15,148 nucleotides of DNA from an uncultured Ruminococcus sp. (GCA_902791785.1 CADAXH010000034.1:1-15148), one strand, 5' to 3'; counted from the first letter of the stretch, positions 1-8,953 are shown. A program made the numbers and translations. The notes: generated by a model from the sequence alone, not told the origin.

Positions 1-49
<49 letters not shown>

Positions 50-62
50 ACGTGCAAGGTGC

Positions 63-91
63 ATTATAGCAATTTGTTTCAATTATGTCAA
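63..91 (-). promoter_or_regulatory. Consensus sigma-A promoter of the tRNA-Thr gene
   Basis: On the minus strand there is TTGACA (91-86), a 17-base spacer, then TATAAT (68-63). Both hexamers match the consensus exactly at the optimal spacing. The expected start point, about 6-7 bases downstream, leaves only a short leader before the tRNA 5' end at 49. This fits a strong stable-RNA promoter. Confidence 0.9.
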
Positions 92-174
92 CAAATCGGG
101 CAAACAATTACTCAAAAACAGACAAAAAGTGTAAATTGCTTTATCATAAGAGTATTATGTTATTTTATTTGGCG

Positions 175-197
175 CACGCGTGTGATATAATTCACAC
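175..197. promoter_or_regulatory. Overlapping palindromes at the polA -10 (Crp-like box)
   Basis: GTGTGA (180-185) and TCACAC (192-197) form a perfect 6+6 inverted repeat whose 6-base centre is the polA -10 TATAAT. The core TGTGA-N6-TCACA equals the textbook Crp-family half-site arrangement. A second perfect palindrome, CACGCGTG (175-182), overlaps its left arm. A protein bound here would block the -10, so repression is the natural reading. The symmetry is seen; binding by a Crp/Fnr-type regulator is inference, and chance is possible because an extended -10 supplies part of the left arm. Confidence 0.4.
183..191 (+). promoter_or_regulatory. Extended -10 promoter of polA
   Basis: TG-A-TATAAT (183-191) is a perfect -10 with the TGn extension. 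No good -35 is present at 17 bases; the region 163-170 is only T-rich. The start point would be near 198, giving a leader of about 27 bases before the polA ATG at 225, with GGAG at 213-216 as Shine-Dalgarno. The -10 is flanked by inverted arms that could form an operator (separate entry). Confidence 0.65.
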
Positions 198-224
198 ATA
201 ATAGACGTTAATGGAGTCAAGGAT

Positions 225-2738
225 ATGGGAAAACTACTGGCTGTCGACGGAAACTCAATAATCAACAGGGCTTTCTACGGAATCAGACCACTGACAGCTC
301 CGGACGGAACTCCGACAAATGCTGTTTACGGATTTATGAATATAATCCATAAGCACCTGGAAGAGCTTAATCCGGATTATTTTATTGTCGCATTTGACGT
401 ACATGCACCAACATTCAGACACAGGTTTTACACCGAATACAAGGCAGGCAGGAAAGCCACTCCGCCTGAGCTGCTCGCACAGTTTGAACCTGTAAAGGAA
501 TGTTTGCGCGCAATGGATGCTGTATGTGTTGAAAAGAGCGGATACGAAGCAGACGATATACTGGGGACATATTCTGCAATTGCAGAAGACAATGGTCTTG
601 AAGCATATATTGTGACAGGAGACAGAGATTCACTGCAGCTCATTTCAGACAGTACATTTGTTCTCCTTGCGACTACCGGAGAGTCTGTAAAATATGACAG
701 ACAGGTATTCTTTGACAAGTACGGAATTTACCCTGACAGGTTTGTCGACATGAAGGCTTTGATGGGAGATTCGTCAGACAACATTCCCGGTGTAAACGGA
801 ATAGGTGAAAAAGGCGCAGGCAAGCTTATTGCAGAATACGGATCAATTGAAAACCTGTACGAGAGCCTGGAATCTGCAGAAGATATATCACAGACTGTAA
901 AGACAAAACTGATTGCGGATAAAGACAATGCATTCCTCTCAAAACGTCTTGCAAAGATAGACAGAGGCGTTCCGGATCTGCCTTCATTGGAAAAGGTTGC
1001 ATACAGGGGAGTGGATAAGCCATCTCTGGCGGCCGTTTTCAACAGACTCGGATTCAAAGCGCTTGTCTCAAAATTCGGACTTGAAAAACAGGAAAGTGAA
1101 TACATAGAAAAGACCAGCACAGTTCCCGCTTCCGAAAAGACGGAGGCAAGACAGCTTCCCGAAGGAGAACTTGCAGCCTTTATAGACTACGACACAAATA
1201 CGATATATTACTCGGACGGGTCAAGAATCTTTGAAGTAGAGGGAATTGAAGAACAGAAGGATATTCTGCAGGGAAACAAAAGGCTGATTCTTCATGACGT
1301 AAAGAGCGAAAAACACACGCTTGCCATGTCAGGAATATCCCTTGACAGCTGCTGTGATGACGTTATGCTCATGGGATACATGTGCTCCGGAGGCGACTCG
1401 GACTTTTCAATTGAAAAGCTGGTTTCAAGAACTCTCGGAGGTTCGGTGCAGAATTCTTCTGAAGTTGCATTCTATATATATAAACTGCGCGAAGTATTCA
1501 AGAAAGAACTCGTTGATACAAAACAGTACGAACTGTACAAGAACGTGGAACTGCCACTTGCCGAAGTGCTTTATGACATGGAAGTCAGAGGATTTAAAGT
1601 TGATGTACAGAAGCTGTTTCAATTCTCATCTCAGCTTCAGCAGATGATGAATGAGATTCAGGAAAAGATATTTGCATTGTCCGGTCACGAATTCAACGTC
1701 AATTCACCAAAACAGCTCGGACAGGTTCTTTTCAATGAGATGGGACTTCCCAATCCAAACAAGAACAAAATATCCACAAGCGCTGAAATACTTGAAAAGC
1801 TTAAGCCGGTCAATCCTATAGCGGGATACGTACTTATGTTCAGGGAGTATTCGAAGTTCAAGAGCACATACGCAGATGCACTTGCCTCGTGTGCCGATGT
1901 GAACGGAAGGGTTCATACCAATTTCAAGCAGGCTCTTACAGCAACCGGAAGGCTGTCATCGACGGAGCCAAACCTTCAGAACATTCCGATCAGAACTGAA
2001 CTCGGAAGAAATTTCAGAAAGTATTTCGTCCCTGAAAATCCGGACTATGTTTTAATTGACGCGGACTACTCACAAATTGAACTGAGGCTTCTGGCGGCCA
2101 TTTCGGGAGACGAGAATCTCACTGAAGTGTTCAGGAGCGGAGGAGACATACATGCCTCTACGGCAATGAAGCTTTTCGGTGTCGAAAAAGAACAGGTTTC
2201 GATAGAGCAGAGAAAACATGCCAAAGCCATCAATTTCGGTATAATGTACGGAATGGGAAGCTATTCACTGTCTCAGGATTTGCAGATACCGGTATACATG
2301 GCTGAGGACTACATAAAGAATTATCTGAGAACATATCCAAAGGTTGCAGATTATTTTGACCGCGTTGTATCTGATGCAAAGACGGACAAATATGTGACGA
2401 CTCTTCTTGGCAGAAGGAGATATATTCCTGAACTCTCTTCTCCTAGAAAAATGGAAGTGGCGTTCGGGGAGAGAGTTGCCAAAAACAGTCCGATACAGGG
2501 GACTGCTGCAGATATAATAAAGATAGCAATGGTAAATGTTTTTGCCGAACTGAAAAAAAGAAACATCGATGCTCACCTCATCATGCAGGTGCACGATGAA
2601 CTTATAATTGAAGCAAATAAAAACTGCGTTGACGAAGCCAAGAATATCCTTAAGGATTGCATGGAGAATGCAGTGAAACTGAACGTGCCTCTCACCGTTG
2701 AAGTTAACAGCGGCGAAAGCTGGTACGAGGCACACTGA
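225..2738 (+). CDS. polA: DNA polymerase I
   Basis: This is family A DNA polymerase (837 aa, close to Taq length), which fills gaps and removes RNA primers during replication and repair. The N-terminal 5' nuclease domain (about 1-290) keeps its acidic motifs: GYEADD (106-111), VTGDRD (130-135) and GDSSDNIPG (181-189) followed by the helix-hairpin-helix. The middle region (about 300-470) corresponds to the 3'-5' exonuclease fold, but the usual DxE and NLKYD carboxylates are not recognisable, so proofreading is probably absent, as in Bacillus PolA. The polymerase domain has motif A DYSQIELR (from D614), motif B RKHAKAINFGIMYG (663-676; Phe671, not Tyr, at the ddNTP-discriminating site) and motif C HDE (790-792). 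The ATG at 225 has GGAG eight bases upstream. It is the first gene of a plus-strand block; the next start is 16 bases downstream. Confidence 0.98.
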   Translation: MGKLLAVDGNSIINRAFYGIRPLTAPDGTPTNAVYGFMNIIHKHLEELNPDYFIVAFDVHAPTFRHRFYTEYKAGRKATPPELLAQFEPVKECLRAMDAVCVEKSGYEADDILGTYSAIAEDNGLEAYIVTGDRDSLQLISDSTFVLLATTGESVKYDRQVFFDKYGIYPDRFVDMKALMGDSSDNIPGVNGIGEKGAGKLIAEYGSIENLYESLESAEDISQTVKTKLIADKDNAFLSKRLAKIDRGVPDLPSLEKVAYRGVDKPSLAAVFNRLGFKALVSKFGLEKQESEYIEKTSTVPASEKTEARQLPEGELAAFIDYDTNTIYYSDGSRIFEVEGIEEQKDILQGNKRLILHDVKSEKHTLAMSGISLDSCCDDVMLMGYMCSGGDSDFSIEKLVSRTLGGSVQNSSEVAFYIYKLREVFKKELVDTKQYELYKNVELPLAEVLYDMEVRGFKVDVQKLFQFSSQLQQMMNEIQEKIFALSGHEFNVNSPKQLGQVLFNEMGLPNPNKNKISTSAEILEKLKPVNPIAGYVLMFREYSKFKSTYADALASCADVNGRVHTNFKQALTATGRLSSTEPNLQNIPIRTELGRNFRKYFVPENPDYVLIDADYSQIELRLLAAISGDENLTEVFRSGGDIHASTAMKLFGVEKEQVSIEQRKHAKAINFGIMYGMGSYSLSQDLQIPVYMAEDYIKNYLRTYPKVADYFDRVVSDAKTDKYVTTLLGRRRYIPELSSPRKMEVAFGERVAKNSPIQGTAADIIKIAMVNVFAELKKRNIDAHLIMQVHDELIIEANKNCVDEAKNILKDCMENAVKLNVPLTVEVNSGESWYEAH

Positions 2739-2754
2739 GTTTGGGGAGGAAATA

Positions 2755-3661
2755 GTGAAAAAAGCAAAAGTTTTCCTTGCGGTATTCCTTATCCTGATTA
2801 TGGTAATGACTGTGGGCTGTCAAAAGAAAGTGATACAGCACAACATTTCCGAATACAGGATGACAATGAATTACAAAGACGGATTTAAGATTATGGTGCT
2901 CAGCGACATTCACCTGAGCAGATTTTCGAATCTGGATGAAATAGAAGTTTTTCTTGAACACAATATAGAAGAAGCTAATCCGGATATTATTGTTCTGAAC
3001 GGCGACACATGACAGACAAGGTTCATTTGAACCTGATTATCCTGAAAAAGTGGTTTCAAAGATGGTTTATTCCCTGAATGTGGATTTTGCGGATGACAAC
3101 ATAGAGGGTGAACAGAACTTTTATGTTGATCTGATGAACGGAGAAGATTTAGTATACAGACTTTTCATGATTGACAGCGGTTCTTATGCAAGAATGAACG
3201 CAATCAAGTACACATATGCCAGGATTGGTGAAAAACAGCTGGAGCACATTGAAGCCATTCAGGCTGCAGAAAATGACGATTCGTACACTTCGCTGGCTTT
3301 TTTCCATATTCCTCTTCCTGAGTTCGCCGTAGCGTATGAAGGATACAAGAATGGTGAACACGAAGGTTTCGGTGAAAACAGAGAAAGCGGAAGTCCTTCA
3401 AAATTCAGCACAAACCAGTTTGAAAGAATGAAAAATGCCGGAATCAGAGGAATGTTCTGCGCACACGATCACATCAATGATTCAGTAATAGATTATGAAG
3501 GTGTTATCCTTGCATACGGCGTCAAGGCCGACAAGGAAATATACCACGACAGCGACATGCTCGGTTACAGACTGATAACGCTGACCGGAGATGATTTCTC
3601 GCTTGACAATGTCCAAAACGTCATTCATGACTACTACGAATATTCGAAAGGAAGTGATTGA
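2755..3661 (+). pseudogene. Metallophosphoesterase lipoprotein, broken by internal deletion and frameshift
   Basis: A GTG start (2755) behind GGGGAGGA (2743-2750) gives a signal peptide with a probable lipidation Cys22 (TVGC; Thr at -3 is atypical). The calcineurin-like motifs DIH (51-53) and NGDT (82-85) follow, then a TGA at 3010-3012. The protein resumes in the +1-shifted frame, where codons from 3008 read HDRQGS: this looks like the end of a GNHD motif. It runs to 3661 with FFHIPLPE, a metal-binding HDH (in CAHDHIND) and a family-typical C-terminus. In intact relatives several dozen residues separate GD from GNHD; here they abut. An internal deletion that is not a multiple of three therefore removed a catalytic segment and shifted the frame. 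The fragments would be 85 aa (2755-3012) and about 203 aa (GTG at 3050). The deletion size is inferred from family knowledge; the frame break is seen. It could instead be an assembly collapse. Confidence 0.82.
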
Positions 3662-3662
3662 C

Positions 3663-4535
3663 GTGAGGGAAAAGCTGTTTAAGAATATAAACAACGATAT
3701 TCTTGCATTCCTGCTGACTATCCTTCCGGGTTATTATTCAGTAGCCACGGTTATTCTTCTTATAGGCTATTACGGTCAGGTTGCCTTGAAGTGGATAGGT
3801 CCGATGATTGTATATATGCTCGCCCTTGTTTACTTCATTGCTTTCATTAAAGACAAATATATTAATCCGATATCAAAGAAAGGGTTTATTGCGCTGGAAG
3901 CGGTGGTTATTGTTTTGAAAGCAGTTGCACTTGTGTTTATAGTGATGAACCTTCCCCTGTATATATCCGCTTTCAGACATCACAGCTTCTCAGCCGTATT
4001 TCCTATAGATATCTTTCTCCTGTTTGTTGGTTATATCTGGATTGACATAGTTCTGATATCAGGGAACAAAAAGAGAGAGGTCAAGCTGAAAATCAAGCAC
4101 AGCAAAAAGTTCAATTTCCTTTTTGTCTTGTCATGTTTTTTCTGCGTGATGCTTTTCTATACAACATTCTCGCTGGTGCTTGGTGTGCAGTCACTTGCAA
4201 CACTTGCAACACCATATGCTCCGGGATTCATACTGATTGCGCTTCTTCTGATTGCACCAATTTTCAGCTGTGTATCAGCATATATGAGATACAGGAACAA
4301 CAGGGGCATATTGATGCAGAAAATAAGTCTGTCAGCAAGCGTAATACTTGTGGCAGCCCTGGTGATATATCAGATGATAGATCCCAATTTCATGGTGAAT
4401 AGCGCAAAGATGTTTTTGCCTTTTGATTTCATATCAAGTTTTGCAATAGGCCCGTTCTGGCTTACATTGCACAATTTGTTCCCGGCAATATTCTTCTTTG
4501 CTCAAAATAAAAAAGACAGTAAGGCGGAAGGGTAA
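3663..4535 (+). CDS. Unrecognised polytopic membrane protein (about 8 helices)
   Basis: The 290-aa product starts at GTG 3663, chosen because AAGGAAG (3648-3654) lies eight bases upstream; the in-frame GTG at 3654 overlaps that site. It begins one base after the phosphoesterase stop and ends one base before the ATPase start, so translation is likely coupled. Hydrophobic segments lie roughly at residues 12-37, 42-64, 74-105, 111-131, 146-171, 184-205, 217-236 and 248-268, with Lys/Arg-rich loops (ISGNKKREVKLKIKHSKK) on the presumed cytoplasmic side. No charged pore motif, ATP-binding loop or known family signature was recognised. Its position before an ion-pumping ATPase hints at a related membrane role, but that is context only. 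Confidence 0.8.
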   Translation: MREKLFKNINNDILAFLLTILPGYYSVATVILLIGYYGQVALKWIGPMIVYMLALVYFIAFIKDKYINPISKKGFIALEAVVIVLKAVALVFIVMNLPLYISAFRHHSFSAVFPIDIFLLFVGYIWIDIVLISGNKKREVKLKIKHSKKFNFLFVLSCFFCVMLFYTTFSLVLGVQSLATLATPYAPGFILIALLLIAPIFSCVSAYMRYRNNRGILMQKISLSASVILVAALVIYQMIDPNFMVNSAKMFLPFDFISSFAIGPFWLTLHNLFPAIFFFAQNKKDSKAEG

Positions 4536-4536
4536 A

Positions 4537-7474
4537 ATGTCAAAAAAATCAGTTAAAAGAAAACCGATTACCCGTGTTGAGGCAGATGTCAAACAAGGCT
4601 TGACTTCTGCCCAGGTTGAAGAACGAAAACAAAACGGGTACACAAATGTTGCACAAAACAACAATGAAAAGAATTTCCTTCAGATCCTGGCAGGAAATCT
4701 CTTCACGTTCTTCAACGCAATTCTGATGACAATTGCTTTGATATTCATAGGTTTCATATATTCCTGCAATAATGAATGTAACGATGGGTACAATTCAGGA
4801 AGTCCACAGTATGAAGGTCATACGTAATCTGAGAATTGTCACAAACACAAAGGGCAAGGTAATAAGAAACGGTGAACTTGTTCATGTGGATGCAACGGAG
4901 ATAGTAATTGACGATATTATTTCTCTCAATGCAGGAGACCAGGCTACTGCAGACATGGTCGTTCTTGAGGGCGAAGTATTCGTTGACGAATCAATGCTTA
5001 CCGGTGAAGCTGACCACGTCAAGAAAGTTGCCGGAGACTCAATCCTTTCGGGATCTTCAATTGTTGTTGGTGATGCAAGATGCCGCGCCACTGCAATAGG
5101 CGACGACACATATGCAGCAAAGCTGACTCAGAAGGTCAAAGGCGAAGGCAGACATAAATCCGAGCTCATGAGTTCAATCATCAAAATACTCAGAATACTC
5201 ACAGCCGGACTTGCACTTGTGGTTATCACAGTCGTTGTAACGCTTGTGGTCAAGATAGCAAACACCGGAAACGATCCTTCCATCTGGAACGGCCTGACGC
5301 TTTCGGTAAAAGATCCCGTAACCTGGGGACTTATTGCAGTAACAGGCGGATCATTCGGAATTGGCATGATTCCTTCCGGACTTGTTCTTACAACTTCAGT
5401 TGCGTTGATGGTGTCAATTGCACAGCTTACAAAAAAGCAGACACTTATCCAGGAACTGTATTCTCTTGAAAACCTTTCCAGAATTGACATAATCTGCCTT
5501 GACAAGACAGGTACTCTGACAGACGGAACAATGAATGTTGTTGACGTAAAGGCTTTCGCGCCTATGGAAGAGATTGAAAGACATGCCAGGAACATTGTTT
5601 TTGCCGCAGGTGAGAGAAACTCCACAATGGAAGCTGTGTATAAGAGATTCGGTGTTGCGGAAAAACAGGAATATGTCCTGAACATTCCATTTTCAAGTGA
5701 AACAAAGTATTCCGGAGTCGGATACGAAGACGGCAAGAAGGTATTTATGGGTGCTCCCGAATACCTGCTTGACAAGAATGACGAGAGACTGGCTATAGCA
5801 TCAGAATACGCAGCTCAGGGAAGACGAGTTGTTGCATTGGTATATGACGGTCAGCTGATAGCGTTCATCGCAATAGAGGATCACATAAGAGACACAGCCC
5901 CTGACACACTCAAATTCTTCAGGGAAAACGGAGTTACTGTAAAAGTCATTTCGGGTGACAACCCGCTGACAGTCAGCAAGATTGCACAAAACTGCGGTAT
6001 CAAACATGCCGACAGATATATTTCTCTTGCAGGTGTTCCGCTTGAAGATATTCCGGAACTCGCAGAAGACTATACTGTGTTCGCAAGAGTTTCACCGGAA
6101 CAGAAAGAAGCACTGGTCCGCGCTCTTCAGAGCAAAGGACACAAGGTTGCAATGACCGGTGACGGAGTCAACGATATTCTCGCACTCAGAAAAGCAGATT
6201 CATCAATAACATTTGCCAAGGCTACAGAAGCAGCCAAAGCGTGCTCGGATGTTGTTCTTCTCGACAATGATTTCTCTCATCTGAAGGAAGTCGTCGGAGA
6301 GGGAAGAAGAGTCATAGGAAACATAACAAAGACATCTGTTCTTTACCTCATGAAATCCATCGCTGTTTTCCTGCTTGGATTTGCCTTGATTCCAATGGCA
6401 AAAGGACAGCTCTGGTTCAGCGTCGAAAACATGTACATGCTTGAAGCGGCAGTAATCGGAACAGGAGGCTTCCTGTTGTCGCTCGAATCGCAGAGGAACC
6501 CGATCAGGGGATCGTTTATGAAGATGATTTCATTCCAGTCGCTGACCGCCGGAGCGCTGGGAGCGTTCGCGGTCCTGATGCCGCTGCTTCTGTTCATAAT
6601 TCCGACGTCCATGGGATATGAACCATTCATCGCAGAAACCAATGTAAGAACAATGATGACGGTAATGCTGACGATGGCCGGATTTGTTGTAATCTTTTCA
6701 AAATGTATACCATTCAACAAGTACAGGACAATTACACTTAGTGCACTTCTGTTTGTTGCATCATTCCTCGGAATGGCCCTGCCTACACCGTATATCGGAG
6801 GACAGACAATAGGTCAGAACGTGCTTGCGTTCAACAAAGCGGCCGGTGAAACAATATTTGATTCACAATTGTTCCGCGAAATGTTCCAGCCATGGAACTC
6901 GACAGTATTCAACAATCTTGTCAATGATCAGAACAACTTTGTTCTGTTGAGATTATTCCTGTACGTGGCAATTCCGATATTCATCCTTGCAATGTTCGCA
7001 CTTGAAAACTATGTCCGTAAGGATTACGGAAAAGATGTTCACCTGCACAGAGTATTCAGGATAGGACGCCGTCTGATGCTCACATCAGGACTTGTACTGT
7101 TCCTCAGAGCGCTGCTCGGTGCATTCGAAATGATATTCTCAAAGAGATATCTGATTTCTGTATCTTCAAGCAGTATTGCTGTTCCGGTAAACATCTTCTA
7201 CATTCTTGCAATGCTTGTAATAGGATATTTCGGATACAAACTCTGGAAAGATCCGACGAAGAAAAATATACTGATTGCTTGCGGAATGGGTATTGCACTC
7301 CTGATACTGAGTATAGTCGAAATGATATTCGCGGGATCCATGATCAACACAGGCGACCTGACGAAAGCGATAGACCAGGTAATTGTACTTGTGCTTTCAG
7401 TATCATACATAGTAGGTGCCATTATATCCAGAGCAAACTACAATCTTGGACTTCTCAAGCCGAGAGACAAGTAA
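4537..7474 (+). pseudogene. P-type cation-transporting ATPase, frame broken in the second membrane helix
   Basis: ATG 4537 (GGAAGGG at 4526-4532) opens a cation-ATPase N-terminal region and first helix, whose reading continues in that frame to a stop at 4825-4827. From about 4763 the family sequence (MNVTMGTIQE onward) continues in the +1-shifted frame to 7474; an ATG at 4772 opens a 900-aa ORF there. The actuator loop has TGE (5000-5008), the phosphorylation site is DKTGT (Asp at 5501-5503), and the hinge is GDGVND (6158-6175). Helix M4 reads IPSGL (5369-5383) where PEGL or PAGL is usual. The layout resembles the CtpE-like branch of Firmicute/actinobacterial pumps, some of which move Ca2+; the substrate is not predicted here. 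After the usual ten helices comes an extra region of about 150 residues with about four more. The gap between helix 1 and MNVTMG is some 6-8 residues short of relatives, so a small deletion plus frameshift is likely. The shared terminator lies nine bases downstream. Confidence 0.85.
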
Positions 7475-7482
7475 ACAAATGC

Positions 7483-7520
7483 AAAAAAAAGTCGGGGTCG
7501 TTTGACCCCGATGTTTTTTT
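7483..7520. terminator. Bidirectional intrinsic terminator
   Basis: A perfect 8-bp stem TCGGGGTC/GACCCCGA (7492-7499 and 7504-7511) has a GTTT loop, with eight A on the left (7483-7490) and seven T on the right (7514-7520). It therefore works in both directions, ending the ATPase transcript on plus and the SPFH transcript on minus, between two convergent genes. Confidence 0.93.
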
Positions 7521-7525
7521 GAAAA

Positions 7526-8473
7526 CTATTCTGCTTTCGGTGTTTCCGTTTTGACGAGTTCTGTAACTGACGTTGCAAGTCCGGCAAGTGACTGAATGTT
7601 GCTTGGGATAATAATCTTTGTTGCCTTACCGTCAGCAGCCTTTGCAAATGCTTCAAGGCTCTTGATAGCTATGATTGCATCTGTCGGGCTTGATTCATTC
7701 AGTTTCTTGATACCTTCAGCTGTAGCTGTCTGGACATCAAGAATAGCTGTTGCTTCACCTTCAGCTTTTCTGATTCTTGATTCCTTTTCTGCTTCTGCGA
7801 GAAGAATCTGTTTCTGCTTCTGAGCCTCAGCGTCCAGGATCATTGCCTGTTTCTTACCTTCGGCCACAAGAATTGTTGAATTCTTTTCACCCTCAGCTCT
7901 GAGGATCTGTTCACGGCGCTCACGTTCAGCTTTCATCTGTTTTTCCATTGCGTCCTGAATTTCTCTCGGCGGCATGATGTTTTTAAGTTCAACTCTGTTT
8001 ACTTTGATTCCCCACGGGTCAGTAGCTTCATCGAGAATTGAACGCATCTTTGTGTTGATGATGTCTCTTGAAGTCAATGTGCTGTCAAGTTCAAGTTCGC
8101 CTATGATGTTACGAAGAGTTGTTGCAGTCAGATTTTCAATTGCTGCCATCGGATTTTCTACACCGTATGTATACAGTTTGCAGTCTGTTATCTGGAAGAA
8201 TACTACTGTATCAATCTGCATCTTTACGTTATCTTTTGTGATAACTGCCTGCGGTTCAAAGTCTGCAACCTTTTCCATCAATGACACTTTCTTTGCAACT
8301 CTGTCAATAAAAGGAATCTTGAAGTGAAGTCCTGTGTTCCAAGTAGCATAGTAAGCTCCAAGTCTTTCAACTATGAAAGCGTGAGCCTGTGGAACAATGT
8401 GAATGTTTGTTGCAATGAATACAACTATAACAACTGCCAATGATACCAAAAAAATAATGAGTCCGGGTCCCAT
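7526..8473 (-). CDS. SPFH/Band 7 (stomatin-like, QmcA-type) membrane protein
   Basis: The 315-aa protein is one of the membrane-microdomain scaffolds that form large membrane-bound oligomers. A single N-terminal helix (about residues 4-22) is followed by the Band 7 domain: VPQAHAFIVERLGAY, then IPFIDRV, the KDNVKMQIDTVVFFQITD stretch, and the conserved ELELDSTLTSRDIIN and WGIKVNRVELKNI regions. A long Ala/Glu/Lys coiled coil comes next (about 165-245, many AEG/AEA repeats), then a C-terminal tail. ATG at 8473 has AGGAGG seven bases upstream (8486-8481). It lies 14 bases behind nfeD, the classic NfeD-SPFH operon also seen as ybbJ-qmcA in E. coli. It ends at the bidirectional terminator. Length is normal and no defect is seen. 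Confidence 0.95.
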   Translation of the reverse strand: MGPGLIIFLVSLAVVIVVFIATNIHIVPQAHAFIVERLGAYYATWNTGLHFKIPFIDRVAKKVSLMEKVADFEPQAVITKDNVKMQIDTVVFFQITDCKLYTYGVENPMAAIENLTATTLRNIIGELELDSTLTSRDIINTKMRSILDEATDPWGIKVNRVELKNIMPPREIQDAMEKQMKAERERREQILRAEGEKNSTILVAEGKKQAMILDAEAQKQKQILLAEAEKESRIRKAEGEATAILDVQTATAEGIKKLNESSPTDAIIAIKSLEAFAKAADGKATKIIIPSNIQSLAGLATSVTELVKTETPKAE

Positions 8474-8487
8474 AACTGTACCTCCTG

Positions 8488-8922
8488 TTATTCCTGACTT
8501 GTTTTTGTTAATATGAGCTTAACTCCGCTGATCTCTTTTACAACGGCAACTTCGCCCACTTCGAATGTTGTTTCTTCTTCGCTGGATCGGGCTGTCCAAA
8601 CTTTTCCTTCAATCTTGCATGCGCCTTCGCCTGAAATATTGTTTACCTGCTCAGTTACGACAGCTTTTTTTCCAATCAAAGAATCTGCATTTGTGCGAAC
8701 AATTCTTTTTTTGCGTACGGCAGGCATAAAGAATATGAGACAAATGGCTGACAATGCAAAGAATGCTACCAGTTGAGACCACAGCGGCAGATTCAAAAGC
8801 GCCAGAATTGTTGCGACAATGGCACCGGGTATAAACCAGATGGTAACAAGAGTTACTGTTATGGCTTCAAAGAATACTGCAAAAGCTGTTATGCCAATCC
8901 AAACCCAAGTAATCTCATTCAT
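8488..8922 (-). CDS. NfeD family membrane protein (short NfeD1b type)
   Basis: The 144-aa partner of the SPFH protein downstream. Three hydrophobic segments (about 4-22, 25-45, 50-68) are followed by a short basic stretch (RKKRIVR) and a soluble OB-fold domain of about 60 residues, with the pattern LIGKKAVV...GACKIEGKVWTARS...FEVGEVAVVKEISGVKL typical of the family. There is no protease domain, so it is the truncated form. The start at 8922 is chosen over an ATG ten codons upstream because AAGGAGG (8936-8930) lies seven bases before it and the longer version would translate the ribosome site. A good promoter is located at 8982-8954. Confidence 0.93.
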   Translation of the reverse strand: MNEITWVWIGITAFAVFFEAITVTLVTIWFIPGAIVATILALLNLPLWSQLVAFFALSAICLIFFMPAVRKKRIVRTNADSLIGKKAVVTEQVNNISGEGACKIEGKVWTARSSEEETTFEVGEVAVVKEISGVKLILTKTSQE

Positions 8923-8953
8923 AGAACGCCCTCCTTTCCATTTCTTCAACAAT

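Noticed and set aside
2265..2735. 156-codon open frame antisense to polA
   Set aside because: It lies wholly within the polymerase domain, has no ribosome site or recognisable family, and mirrors polA codons; shadow frame.
3000..3012. Programmed ribosomal frameshift in the phosphoesterase gene
   Set aside because: There is no slippery run or stop-flanking stimulator, and the joined product would lack the segment between GD and GNHD, so shifting would not restore an enzyme.
4757..4775. Programmed frameshift in the ATPase gene
   Set aside because: No slippery heptamer is present and the second membrane helix would still be too short after a shift.
5128..5775. 215-codon minus-strand open frame within the ATPase
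   Set aside because: It is antisense to the DKTG region and rich in Ser/Pro/Thr as expected from reversed coding sequence; no Shine-Dalgarno.
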